This document shows, piece after piece, positions 44,156 to 50,995 of a stretch of DNA of 64,000 bases. Within the stretch, counting starts at the first letter, position 1. Each line of letters starts with the position of its first letter. Below the pieces are notes generated by a model. It saw only the letters and a program-made list of their open reading frames with translations. It did not search any database and was not told where the DNA came from. The position numbers and the translations under genes are program-made. Source of the DNA: Intestinibaculum porci (GTDB lineage Bacteria; Bacillota_I; Bacilli_A; Erysipelotrichales; Coprobacillaceae); assembly GCF_003925875.1 (NCBI RefSeq), contig NZ_AP019309.1, positions 1,116,001-1,180,000 of the forward strand. Direction: 5' to 3'.

Positions 44156-44587
44156 ATGTTTTCTACATTTTACAATCTCGCAAAAATTATTAACTTTATT
44201 GATTTCTTTGCGGTTTTAGCGTTAATGGTCATTACCATTATCTCACTTTTTAAAGAGATCAATGTGCCTAACTTTGATGATGTCTTTGACTATGTCAAAC
44301 GCTGCTTTATTGTCTCGCTGATCTTTATGCTGGCAGCCTGGCTGGTGGTTTCGGCTCAGGATACGACTTCGATCTTTAAAATGTATGATACCATTTCTGG
44401 CGGCTTTGGTGATATGGGGATGTTATGGTTTATCGATGCTATTATTTATATGGTGACCCCCTTAGTGATCGCCTTGCTTGGCTATGGCAAAGAAGAATTG
44501 CGTAAACCGTTTAATAAATTCCGTAATCATGCCTTTATCATGGGGGCCATCTGCGCCGTCTTATCATTTCTATTAGCGATTGATTAA
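44156..44587 (+). CDS. Small four-helix membrane protein of unknown function
   Basis: A 143-residue protein with about four hydrophobic helices (near 15-32, 50-67, 88-107, 121-141) and short acidic loops (KEINVPNFDDVFDY, YGKEELRKPFNK). It is cotranscribed with the zinc-ribbon membrane protein before it (AGGAGG in the 9-base gap) and followed by a terminator. I do not recognise the family. Confidence 0.75.
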   Translation: MFSTFYNLAKIINFIDFFAVLALMVITIISLFKEINVPNFDDVFDYVKRCFIVSLIFMLAAWLVVSAQDTTSIFKMYDTISGGFGDMGMLWFIDAIIYMVTPLVIALLGYGKEELRKPFNKFRNHAFIMGAICAVLSFLLAID

Positions 44588-44608
44588 CTTCCTGCGGGAA
44601 GTTTTTTT
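44585..44608 (+). terminator. Terminator of the zinc-ribbon/membrane pair
   Basis: AACTTCC and GGGAAGTT form a short stem around TGC followed by TTTTT. Confidence 0.88.
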
Positions 44609-44649
44609 AGTCTCATTTTATAAAATCTATTGATAGGAATGATTCTTAT

Positions 44650-44754
44650 ATGACACCTGGATATCCTAAACAATCAATTTATGAAAATGTTCTTTATAAT
44701 AACGAAAAAGCGTTGAAAATAAGGCGCAAATTAGATAATATGAAGCGGAAATAA
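44650..44754 (+). CDS. Candidate 34-residue small protein
   Basis: ATG at 44650 opens 34 codons ending TAA, preceded by AGGAA at 44635-44639. The product (starts MTPGYPKQSIYENVLYNN, ends KLDNMKRK) is hydrophilic, with a tyrosine-rich first half and a basic helix-like second half, more protein-like than chance translation. It lies between a terminator and the GGDEF-EAL gene, 21 bases before that start, so it could be the first gene of that unit. No family recognised. Confidence 0.4.
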   Translation: MTPGYPKQSIYENVLYNNEKALKIRRKLDNMKRK

Positions 44755-44775
44755 AAAAAGAAAGGTGGTCATCTC

Positions 44776-46503
44776 ATGTACGAAATTTCAAAACAAGAAC
44801 GTCAAACGATGGAAGCTTTGGACTTTCCCATCGCGATTTATCAGCGACGCCGTCATTTCGTCAAAACGCTGCTGGTTTCAGATGGCTTTTGCGATCTTTT
44901 TCACCTTGCTAGAGAAGAACTGATTCGCGATTTAGATGAAAGCATGTTTCTCTATGTGCATCCTGATGATAAGGGGAAGCTCTATGAAAATGCTCAAAAA
45001 TTTTGGCACCATGAGAGCTCTTATAAATCGATGGTTAGGGTGAAAATTCCGGGCAGTGATGATTATCATATTTTTCTTTGTGAAGGCAGTCTGCAGAAGA
45101 TTTCAGAAGAGGAAGAAATCGCTTATGTCGTTTATACCGATATGAATAGCGTTGAAAAGGATATGCAAGAGGCGGATCAGCGCTATTTCATTGAGGAAGA
45201 GGATTACTACTATATCGATCGTCTGACGAAGCTGCCAAATGAACATTACTTTGAACTCTTTGGCGAGGAATACTTAGCTGCTTTTAAGCGTCGGCGTGCT
45301 GTCGTTGGCATTGCCTATATCAATATTATGCGCATGACGGGTTATAATGACCGCTATGGTTTTAAAGCCGGGGATCTTCTCTTGCAGGACTTGGCGGATA
45401 TTTTAAGAGACTTCTTTCCGCATGGTCTGGTCATAAAGGGGATGCGGGATCACTTTATGGTCTTAGATCGTTATGAAACGCTGCAGGAGAAAGTGGAACA
45501 GGTGCAAAAACGCCTCAATACTTATTCTCTTAATGGTAATCAGGCACTTCATATCGGTATCAGTTTACCACTAGAAGGGAATAAGTCGCATTTGAAAAGG
45601 GCTGTGAATGAAGCGTCTTACGCTTCAAAATACCATCAGGAAGATAGCCGAACGATCGTCCAGTATTTTACAATGGAAATGAAAAAGCAGTATTTCGATC
45701 GTCTGTATATTTTAGAAACCTTTGAAAAAGCGTTATCAAACAAGTGGATCAAAGTCTTTTATCAGCCGATTGTAAATAGTCAGACCAGACAGGTACATGC
45801 TTTTGAGGCGTTAGCGCGCTGGCATGATCCTGATTATAACATGCTTTCCCCAGCCGCTTTTATCCCGGTGTTAGAAGAACATCATCTGATTCATCGCTTA
45901 GATATGTATATGGTCCAAACGGTTTTTGAAGAAATCAAGTTACGCCGTGATGCGCATTTGCCAATTGTGCCGGTTTCGGTCAACTTCTGCGTTGATGATT
46001 TTGAGGATGGGCATTTAAAAGAGAAACTGCTTCACTTATGTGAAAAATATGATGCTCAGCCATGGATGATCGTCATCGAAATCACCGAACGCGATATTCC
46101 CCAGATGCCGGAGCCTTTCAAAGAGCAAATTGAAGCTCTGCGTCAGGCTGGCTTTAAAGTGTGGGTTGATGATTTTGGCAGCGGCTATTCTTCTCTCAAT
46201 GTGCTCAATAAATTTCCCCATGATTTCATTAAGATTGACCGCGAGTTCATTAAAGATTACGGTCATGATGATCAAATGAATACTTTAGTTGTCGAAAAGA
46301 TTATTGAAGTCGCAAAGCAGTTAGGCATTCAGACTTTAGTCGAAGGGGTCGAAACAGCTGCTCAGCACCATTTCTTAAAGCGTATTGGCTGTGAGTATGA
46401 ACAAGGTTTTTACTTCGCTCAGCCCGCTTCTTTATCAGAAATGATTTTTATGCAAAGTCATGAAGATATTGAGATTCCTATTGAACATTACGAATTGTCA
46501 TGA
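44776..46503 (+). CDS. PAS-GGDEF(degenerate)-EAL cyclic di-GMP phosphodiesterase
   Basis: A 575-residue cytoplasmic signalling protein. Residues 10-130 look like a PAS domain. The GGDEF domain (about 150-310) is degenerate: GMRDHF (222-227) replaces GGDEF, so cyclase activity is unlikely. The EAL domain (about 320-570) keeps its catalytic set: E344-A-L (FEALARW), VNFCVDDF, IEITERD, WVDDFGSGYSSL, IKIDREFIKD, VEGVET and QGFYFAQP. It should therefore hydrolyse cyclic di-GMP. AAAGGTGG precedes the ATG. An intact diguanylate cyclase lies 4.5 kb away. Confidence 0.9.
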   Translation: MYEISKQERQTMEALDFPIAIYQRRRHFVKTLLVSDGFCDLFHLAREELIRDLDESMFLYVHPDDKGKLYENAQKFWHHESSYKSMVRVKIPGSDDYHIFLCEGSLQKISEEEEIAYVVYTDMNSVEKDMQEADQRYFIEEEDYYYIDRLTKLPNEHYFELFGEEYLAAFKRRRAVVGIAYINIMRMTGYNDRYGFKAGDLLLQDLADILRDFFPHGLVIKGMRDHFMVLDRYETLQEKVEQVQKRLNTYSLNGNQALHIGISLPLEGNKSHLKRAVNEASYASKYHQEDSRTIVQYFTMEMKKQYFDRLYILETFEKALSNKWIKVFYQPIVNSQTRQVHAFEALARWHDPDYNMLSPAAFIPVLEEHHLIHRLDMYMVQTVFEEIKLRRDAHLPIVPVSVNFCVDDFEDGHLKEKLLHLCEKYDAQPWMIVIEITERDIPQMPEPFKEQIEALRQAGFKVWVDDFGSGYSSLNVLNKFPHDFIKIDREFIKDYGHDDQMNTLVVEKIIEVAKQLGIQTLVEGVETAAQHHFLKRIGCEYEQGFYFAQPASLSEMIFMQSHEDIEIPIEHYELS

Positions 46504-46584
46504 TTCACTATTTGATTACATTATTTTCTTTATTTTAAAAGCGAAAAGATGTATGATTGTGAGTAATCAAGGAGAGAAATAATT

Positions 46585-48045
46585 ATGAAATATAATGTCA
46601 ATCGGGCAAGAAATATTACGCTTGTCATGGATTTTTACGAACTGACAATGTCCTACAGTTATTTTAAAAAGGGGATGAAGGACGAAATTGTCTACTTCGA
46701 TATGTTTTATCGTAAAAACCCCGATAACGGCGGGGTAGTTATTACGGCTGGCTTACAGCAGTTAATTGAAGCTGTTGAAGATATGCATTTTAGTGATGGC
46801 GATTTGGATTACTTACGCAGCTTGCATATCTTTGATGAAGCCTTTTTAGATTATCTTAAGAATTTTAAGTTTACCGGAGATATCTGGGCTGTTCCTGAAG
46901 GAACACCAGTGTTCCCTTACGAACCATTAGTGACAGTGCGCGCCCCAATCATTGAAGCGCAGCTGATTGAAACCTTCTTATTAGTAACGATCAATCATCA
47001 GTCTCTGATTGCGACGAAGGCGCATCGTGTGGTGCAGGAAGCCAAAGGCCGTCCTGTTATGGAATTTGGCGCTCGTCGTGCACAGGGCTATGATGGGGCT
47101 ACTTATGGTGCCCGTGCCGCTTATATTGGCGGAGCCTCAGGGACTGCGACGGTATCAGCTGGGGAAATGTTTGGGATTCCTGTTTTAGGCACAATGGCGC
47201 ATTCCTTTGTCCAGTCTTTTGATAGTGAATATGAAGCTTTCAAAGCTTATGCAGAAATCTATCCTGATAACTGCATCTTATTAGTGGATACCTATGATAC
47301 TTTAAAGAGCGGGATTCCTAATGCCATTCGTGTGGCAGAAGAAGTCCTGATTCCTAATGGTCATCGCTTAGCGGGGATTCGTATTGATAGCGGTGATATT
47401 GCTTACTTAACGAAAAAAGCCCGAGCAATGTTAGATGTAGCGGGCTTAACAGATGCGAAAATTTCTATTTCGAACTCATTAGACGAATATCTGATTCGTT
47501 CCGTTTTAGAGCAGGGGGCTAAAATTGATTCTTTCGGTGTTGGGGAAAATATGATTACCTCTAAATCAGCACCCGTTTTTGGTGGGGTTTATAAAATGGC
47601 AGCGGTCGAAAAAGACGGCAAGATCATTCCAAAGATTAAAATCTCTGAAAATACGGAAAAGATTACCAACCCTGGTTACAAGAAAGTTTATCGTTTAATT
47701 GAAAAAGAAACCCAGAAAGCGTTAGGGGACATTATTATGTTCGCTAATGAAAAAATCAATGTGAATGATGATTTAACAATCTACTCACAGTTTGATAAAT
47801 GGTTAAATAAAACGCTGCCAGCTGGGGAATTTGAATATTTCGAACTGCAGAAACCAGTCTTTAAAGATGGTCAGTGTATCTATCCAGAATACACGCTCGA
47901 TGAAATTCGTGAAAATGTGAAGAAACAGTCCGCTTTAATGTGGGATGAAATCTTCCGTCTTGAATATCCACATAAATACTATGTCGATTTATCAAGAAAA
48001 CTGATTGATTACAAGCTGAAAATGCTGGAAGAAAAACGCGGGTAA
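46585..48045 (+). CDS. pncB: Nicotinate phosphoribosyltransferase
   Basis: A 486-residue enzyme that joins nicotinate to PRPP in NAD salvage. Family stretches include LVMDFYELTMSYSYFKKG near the start, EFGARRAQGYDGA, GTMAHSFVQSF (with the phosphorylatable His) and RIDSGDIAYL. Length and the C-terminal extension fit the longer Gram-positive type. Preceded by AAGGAGAG and followed by a strong terminator; a single-gene unit. Confidence 0.95.
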   Translation: MKYNVNRARNITLVMDFYELTMSYSYFKKGMKDEIVYFDMFYRKNPDNGGVVITAGLQQLIEAVEDMHFSDGDLDYLRSLHIFDEAFLDYLKNFKFTGDIWAVPEGTPVFPYEPLVTVRAPIIEAQLIETFLLVTINHQSLIATKAHRVVQEAKGRPVMEFGARRAQGYDGATYGARAAYIGGASGTATVSAGEMFGIPVLGTMAHSFVQSFDSEYEAFKAYAEIYPDNCILLVDTYDTLKSGIPNAIRVAEEVLIPNGHRLAGIRIDSGDIAYLTKKARAMLDVAGLTDAKISISNSLDEYLIRSVLEQGAKIDSFGVGENMITSKSAPVFGGVYKMAAVEKDGKIIPKIKISENTEKITNPGYKKVYRLIEKETQKALGDIIMFANEKINVNDDLTIYSQFDKWLNKTLPAGEFEYFELQKPVFKDGQCIYPEYTLDEIRENVKKQSALMWDEIFRLEYPHKYYVDLSRKLIDYKLKMLEEKRG

Positions 48046-48065
48046 GAGTTCTTACCCGTTTTTTA
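48039..48065 (+). terminator. Terminator of pncB
   Basis: CGGGTAAGA and TCTTACCCG form a 9-bp stem around GT, followed by TTTTTT. The stop codon is in the left arm. Confidence 0.9.
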
Positions 48066-48077
48066 CAAGGAGGCTCT

Positions 48078-48902
48078 ATGAAAATTACAGTAGTTGGTTT
48101 AGGGGTTATTGGCGGCAGTTTCGTCAAAGCCCTCAAGGGAAAAGGTTATGAAGTCTATGGTGTCGATATTAATCAGGAATCACTCTATGAAGCCAAGAAA
48201 GAAGGCTGTATTATTGAAGGCTATACCGATCCTCATGATATTATTCCGGAAACAGATTTAACGATTATCTCTCTATATCCTTCGTTAGTGCTTGATTTTA
48301 TTAGAAATAATACTTTTAAGCCTGGCAGCATCGTTTCTGATGCCGTAGGGATCAAATCCTACTTTCTCAAACAGGCTTTAGAGATCATTCCTGAAGATGT
48401 CGAATATATCTCTGTCCATCCAATGGCCGGCCGGGAAAAGAAGGGCTACGCATATGCGAGCGCCGAAGTATTCCAGGATGCCAACTTTATCGTTGTTCAG
48501 CATTCACTTAATAAACCGCAGTCCATTGCCTTTATGGAAGGCTTTGCCCATGACTTAGGGTTCCATTCGGTTAAGATTATGAGTCCATCTGATCATGACG
48601 AGATCATTGGCTTTACATCACAGCTGCCGCATGCTATTGCCGTGGCTTTAATGAACAGTGATACCCAGAAATATGATACTGGTAAGTATATCGGCGACTC
48701 CTTTAGAGACTTAACCCGTATTGCGAATATTAATGAAGACTTATGGAGCGAACTGTTCCTAAATAATAAAGCGTTTTTATTAGGATCGATTAATCGTTTT
48801 GAAGAGCAGTTAGACCTCATCAAGAATGCCATTAAAGATAATGATGAGGACGCTTTAAAGGCCTTATTTATCGAATCGAGCAAGCGTCGTACGCATTTAT
48901 AG
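48078..48902 (+). CDS. tyrA: Prephenate dehydrogenase
   Basis: A 274-residue NAD-binding dehydrogenase of tyrosine synthesis. VVGLGVIGGSFVKALK is the Rossmann nucleotide site with VDIN after strand 2; SVHPMAGREKKGY holds the catalytic His region and the FTSQLPHAIAVAL helix is the family signature of the C-terminal domain. There is no ACT domain, so it may not be tyrosine-inhibited. No other aromatic genes are nearby. Confidence 0.92.
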   Translation: MKITVVGLGVIGGSFVKALKGKGYEVYGVDINQESLYEAKKEGCIIEGYTDPHDIIPETDLTIISLYPSLVLDFIRNNTFKPGSIVSDAVGIKSYFLKQALEIIPEDVEYISVHPMAGREKKGYAYASAEVFQDANFIVVQHSLNKPQSIAFMEGFAHDLGFHSVKIMSPSDHDEIIGFTSQLPHAIAVALMNSDTQKYDTGKYIGDSFRDLTRIANINEDLWSELFLNNKAFLLGSINRFEEQLDLIKNAIKDNDEDALKALFIESSKRRTHL

Positions 48903-48933
48903 AAGGGGAAAGAAAAACTTTCCTCTTTTTTTT
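48903..48933 (+). terminator. Terminator of tyrA
   Basis: AAGGGGAAAG and CTTTCCTCTT form a 10-bp stem (one G-T pair) around AAAAA, followed by a long T run. Confidence 0.88.
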
Positions 48934-49007
48934 CGCCAAAAGAGACCGATAAATAGGGGAAAAAAGACTAATGTGTACATTCATCATAAAAAAAGATGAA
49001 GAAAAGT

Positions 49008-49037
49008 GTTGCAATATCTAAAATCCTATTGTATACT
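49008..49037 (+). promoter_or_regulatory. Promoter of the tRNA cluster
   Basis: TTGCAA (49008-49013) and TATACT (49032-49037) with an 18-bp spacer. About 45 bases of G/C-rich leader separate the predicted start from the first tRNA. Confidence 0.75.
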
Positions 49038-49084
49038 AAGTGAGCACCAAGGGAAAGCCCCCTCGGTGAGACAACTAAAGAGGT

Positions 49085-49159
49085 GGTTCCTTAGCCAAGT
49101 CGGTAAGGCAGAAGACTGCAACTCTTCGACCGTCGGTTCAAGTCCGGCAGGAACCTCCA
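49085..49159 (+). tRNA. tRNA-Cys (GCA)
   Basis: Acceptor GGTTCCT/AGGAACC, anticodon loop CTGCAAC, encoded CCA. First gene of the cluster and present once. Confidence 0.93.
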
Positions 49160-49162
49160 TTT

Positions 49163-49251
49163 GCCTCGGTGGCGAAATTGGTAGACGCACAGGACTTAAA
49201 ATCCTGCGGACTTCAAACTCCGTGCCGGTTCGACTCCGGCCCGAGGCACCA
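49163..49251 (+). tRNA. tRNA-Leu (TAA)
   Basis: Acceptor GCCTCGG/CCGAGGC, long variable arm, anticodon loop CTTAAAA, encoded CCA. Confidence 0.95.
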
Positions 49252-49270
49252 TTCTTATAAAAATGTATCT

Positions 49271-49347
49271 GCGCTAGTAGCTCAATTGGATAGAGTGCTT
49301 GACTACGGATCAAGAGGTTACGGGTTCGACTCCTGTCTAGCGCGCCA
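49271..49347 (+). tRNA. tRNA-Arg (ACG)
   Basis: Acceptor GCGCTAG/CTAGCGC, anticodon loop CTACGGA, encoded CCA. The A34 is normally edited to inosine by TadA. Confidence 0.95.
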
Positions 49348-49359
49348 TTTTTATGAAAA

Positions 49360-49436
49360 CGGGAAGTAGCACAGCTTGGTAGTGCACCTGGTTTGGGACC
49401 AGGGGGTCGCAGGTTCGAATCCTGTCTTCCCGACCA
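49360..49436 (+). tRNA. tRNA-Pro (TGG), copy 1
   Basis: Acceptor CGGGAAG/CTTCCCG, anticodon loop TTTGGGA, encoded CCA. Identical to 50213-50289. Confidence 0.96.
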
Positions 49437-49442
49437 TTTAAT

Positions 49443-49518
49443 GGGGCTTTAGCTCAGTTGGGAGAGCGCCTGCTTTGCACGCAGGAGGTCACCGGTTCGA
49501 TCCCGATAAGCTCCACCA
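49443..49518 (+). tRNA. tRNA-Ala (TGC), copy 1
   Basis: Acceptor GGGGCTT/AAGCTCC, anticodon loop TTTGCAC, encoded CCA. Identical to 50296-50371. Confidence 0.96.
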
Positions 49519-49528
49519 TTTATATTCT

Positions 49529-49605
49529 GGCGGGATAGCTCAGCTGGCTAGAGCATTCGGTTCATACCCGGAGTGTCGAGGGTTCAAGTCCCCCTCCCGC
49601 TACCA
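49529..49605 (+). tRNA. tRNA-Met elongator (CAT), copy 1
   Basis: Acceptor GGCGGGA/TCCCGCT, anticodon loop TTCATAC, encoded CCA. The body resembles Gram-positive elongator Met, not initiator. Identical to 50382-50458. Confidence 0.9.
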
Positions 49606-49624
49606 TTTATATTTAACTTCATAT

Positions 49625-49701
49625 CGCGGGATAGAGCAGTCCGGTAGCTCGTCGGGCCCATAACCCGGAGGTCGTTGGTTCAAATCCTTCTCCCGCAACC
49701 A
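49625..49701 (+). tRNA. tRNA-fMet initiator (CAT), copy 1
   Basis: Unpaired first base (C against A before CCA) and GGG/CCC pairs in the anticodon stem (TCGGG-CCCATAA-CCCGG) mark an initiator. Identical to 49817-49893. Confidence 0.94.
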
Positions 49702-49727
49702 TTTTATTTGTTAGGTGACATCTTGTC

Positions 49728-49804
49728 GGACCCTTAGCTCAGTTGGTTAGAGTCGGCGGCTCATAACCGCTTGGTCGTAGGTTCGAGTCCTACAGGGTCC
49801 ACCA
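49728..49804 (+). tRNA. tRNA-Ile2 (CAT, lysidine type)
   Basis: Acceptor GGACCCT/AGGGTCC with anticodon loop CTCATAA. The body resembles Gram-positive Ile2, whose C34 is changed to lysidine by TilS to read AUA. An elongator Met identity is less likely. Confidence 0.8.
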
Positions 49805-49816
49805 CATATTTCATAT

Positions 49817-49893
49817 CGCGGGATAGAGCAGTCCGGTAGCTCGTCGGGCCCATAACCCGGAGGTCGTTGGTTCAAATCCTTCTCCCGCAACCA
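49817..49893 (+). tRNA. tRNA-fMet initiator (CAT), copy 2
   Basis: Same sequence as 49625-49701, with the same TTCATAT-like or TCATAT bases before it. Confidence 0.94.
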
Positions 49894-49896
49894 TTT

Positions 49897-49974
49897 GGTC
49901 TGGTAGTTCAGTTGGTTTAGAATGCCGCCCTGTCACGGCGGAGGTCGCGGGTTCGAGCCCCGTTCAGACCGCCA
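49897..49974 (+). tRNA. tRNA-Asp (GTC), copy 1
   Basis: Acceptor GGTCTGG/TCAGACC, anticodon loop CTGTCAC, encoded CCA. Identical to 50462-50539. Confidence 0.95.
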
Positions 49975-49977
49975 TTT

Positions 49978-50053
49978 GGTCTCATAGCTCAGTAGGTAGA
50001 GCAAAGGACTGAAAATCCTTGTGTCGCTGGTTCGATTCCGGCTGAGACCACCA
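49978..50053 (+). tRNA. tRNA-Phe (GAA), copy 1
   Basis: Acceptor GGTCTCA/TGAGACC, anticodon loop CTGAAAA, encoded CCA. Identical to 50543-50618. Confidence 0.96.
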
Positions 50054-50065
50054 TTTAAATAACGC

Positions 50066-50158
50066 GCAGCTTTACCCAAGTCCGGCTGAAGGGATCGGTC
50101 TTGAAAACCGACAGGGGATGCAAGTCCCGCGGGGGTTCGAATCCCTCAAGCTGCGCCA
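50066..50158 (+). tRNA. tRNA-Ser (TGA), copy 1
   Basis: Acceptor GCAGCTT/AAGCTGC, long variable arm, anticodon loop TTGAAAA, encoded CCA. Identical to 50631-50723. Confidence 0.94.
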
Positions 50159-50170
50159 TTTCATTAATTC

Positions 50171-50198
50171 CATCATCCCATTTATCCGATGATGTTTT
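50171..50198 (+). terminator. Weak terminator-like hairpin between the two tRNA blocks
   Basis: CATCATC and GATGATG pair over 7 bp around a 10-base loop, followed by TTTT. It may lower transcription of the second block or only mark a processing site. Confidence 0.5.
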
Positions 50199-50212
50199 AA
50201 TTTGTCTTTATT

Positions 50213-50289
50213 CGGGAAGTAGCACAGCTTGGTAGTGCACCTGGTTTGGGACCAGGGGGTCGCAGGTTCGAATCCTGTCTTCCCGACCA
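50213..50289 (+). tRNA. tRNA-Pro (TGG), copy 2
   Basis: Identical to 49360-49436; begins the duplicated block. Confidence 0.96.
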
Positions 50290-50295
50290 TTTAAT

Positions 50296-50371
50296 GGGGC
50301 TTTAGCTCAGTTGGGAGAGCGCCTGCTTTGCACGCAGGAGGTCACCGGTTCGATCCCGATAAGCTCCACCA
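50296..50371 (+). tRNA. tRNA-Ala (TGC), copy 2
   Basis: Identical to 49443-49518, with the same six-base spacer before it. Confidence 0.96.
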
Positions 50372-50381
50372 TTTATATTCT

Positions 50382-50458
50382 GGCGGGATAGCTCAGCTGG
50401 CTAGAGCATTCGGTTCATACCCGGAGTGTCGAGGGTTCAAGTCCCCCTCCCGCTACCA
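50382..50458 (+). tRNA. tRNA-Met elongator (CAT), copy 2
   Basis: Identical to 49529-49605, with the same spacer before it. Confidence 0.9.
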
Positions 50459-50461
50459 TTT

Positions 50462-50539
50462 GGTCTGGTAGTTCAGTTGGTTTAGAATGCCGCCCTGTCA
50501 CGGCGGAGGTCGCGGGTTCGAGCCCCGTTCAGACCGCCA
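50462..50539 (+). tRNA. tRNA-Asp (GTC), copy 2
   Basis: Identical to 49897-49974. Here it follows Met directly; the fMet-Ile2-fMet segment of the first block is absent. Confidence 0.95.
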
Positions 50540-50542
50540 TTT

Positions 50543-50618
50543 GGTCTCATAGCTCAGTAGGTAGAGCAAAGGACTGAAAATCCTTGTGTCGCTGGTTCGA
50601 TTCCGGCTGAGACCACCA
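50543..50618 (+). tRNA. tRNA-Phe (GAA), copy 2
   Basis: Identical to 49978-50053. Confidence 0.96.
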
Positions 50619-50630
50619 TTTGAATAACGC

Positions 50631-50723
50631 GCAGCTTTACCCAAGTCCGGCTGAAGGGATCGGTCTTGAAAACCGACAGGGGATGCAAGTCCCGCGGGGG
50701 TTCGAATCCCTCAAGCTGCGCCA
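50631..50723 (+). tRNA. tRNA-Ser (TGA), copy 2
   Basis: Identical to 50066-50158. Last gene of the cluster. Confidence 0.94.
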
Positions 50724-50753
50724 TTTTTATTTTTAAGGGAAATTTTTTTACAG

Positions 50754-50777
50754 AAAGTGCTGGGGAGCACTTTTTTT
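50754..50777 (+). terminator. Terminator of the tRNA cluster
   Basis: AAAGTGCT and AGCACTTT form an 8-bp stem around GGGG, followed by TTTT. Confidence 0.9.
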
Positions 50778-50856
50778 GTTTTCCAAAATGTTTTCTATTT
50801 TTATAAAGAAGAAATCTCGTGTTTTCGCTTGTCTCTCTGCTCTTTAAAATGTAATA

Positions 50857-50880
50857 TAGTTGTAATAATGAATTACACTA
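50857..50880 (+). promoter_or_regulatory. Imperfect palindrome upstream of the diguanylate cyclase gene
   Basis: TAGTTGTAAT and ATTACACTA are inverted repeats with one extra base, around AATGA. Position about 120 bases before the start codon suits an operator, but the binding protein is unknown. TTATACT near 50935 is a possible -10 box downstream of it. Confidence 0.35.
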
Positions 50881-50995
50881 TAACAAGCTATGAGACAGTC
50901 ACTTTGTCCATCTGGAGATCAACATGGATTGTCTTATACTCTCATTGTTATTTAAGAGGATGAGAAAGTTATGATTAGAGGAGGCAGCTGAGACT

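Larger units (their letters stand above)
49360..50723 (+). repeat. Tandem duplication inside the tRNA cluster
   Basis: Pro-Ala-Met and Asp-Phe-Ser occur at 49360-49605 and 49897-50158, and again at 50213-50723, with matching tRNAs and nearly matching spacers. The first copy has fMet-Ile2-fMet between Met and Asp; the second does not. Confidence 0.93.

Noticed and set aside
49006-50290. Several open frames across the tRNA region on both strands
   Set aside because: They are translations of tRNA genes; repeats come from conserved tRNA parts.
49085-50723. Repeated units reminiscent of a CRISPR array
   Set aside because: Each unit folds as a tRNA with anticodon and CCA; spacing and length are not CRISPR-like.
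50757-50963. 68-codon frame before the diguanylate cyclase gene
   Set aside because: It begins in the tRNA cluster terminator and runs through T-rich, promoter-like sequence; no ribosome site.
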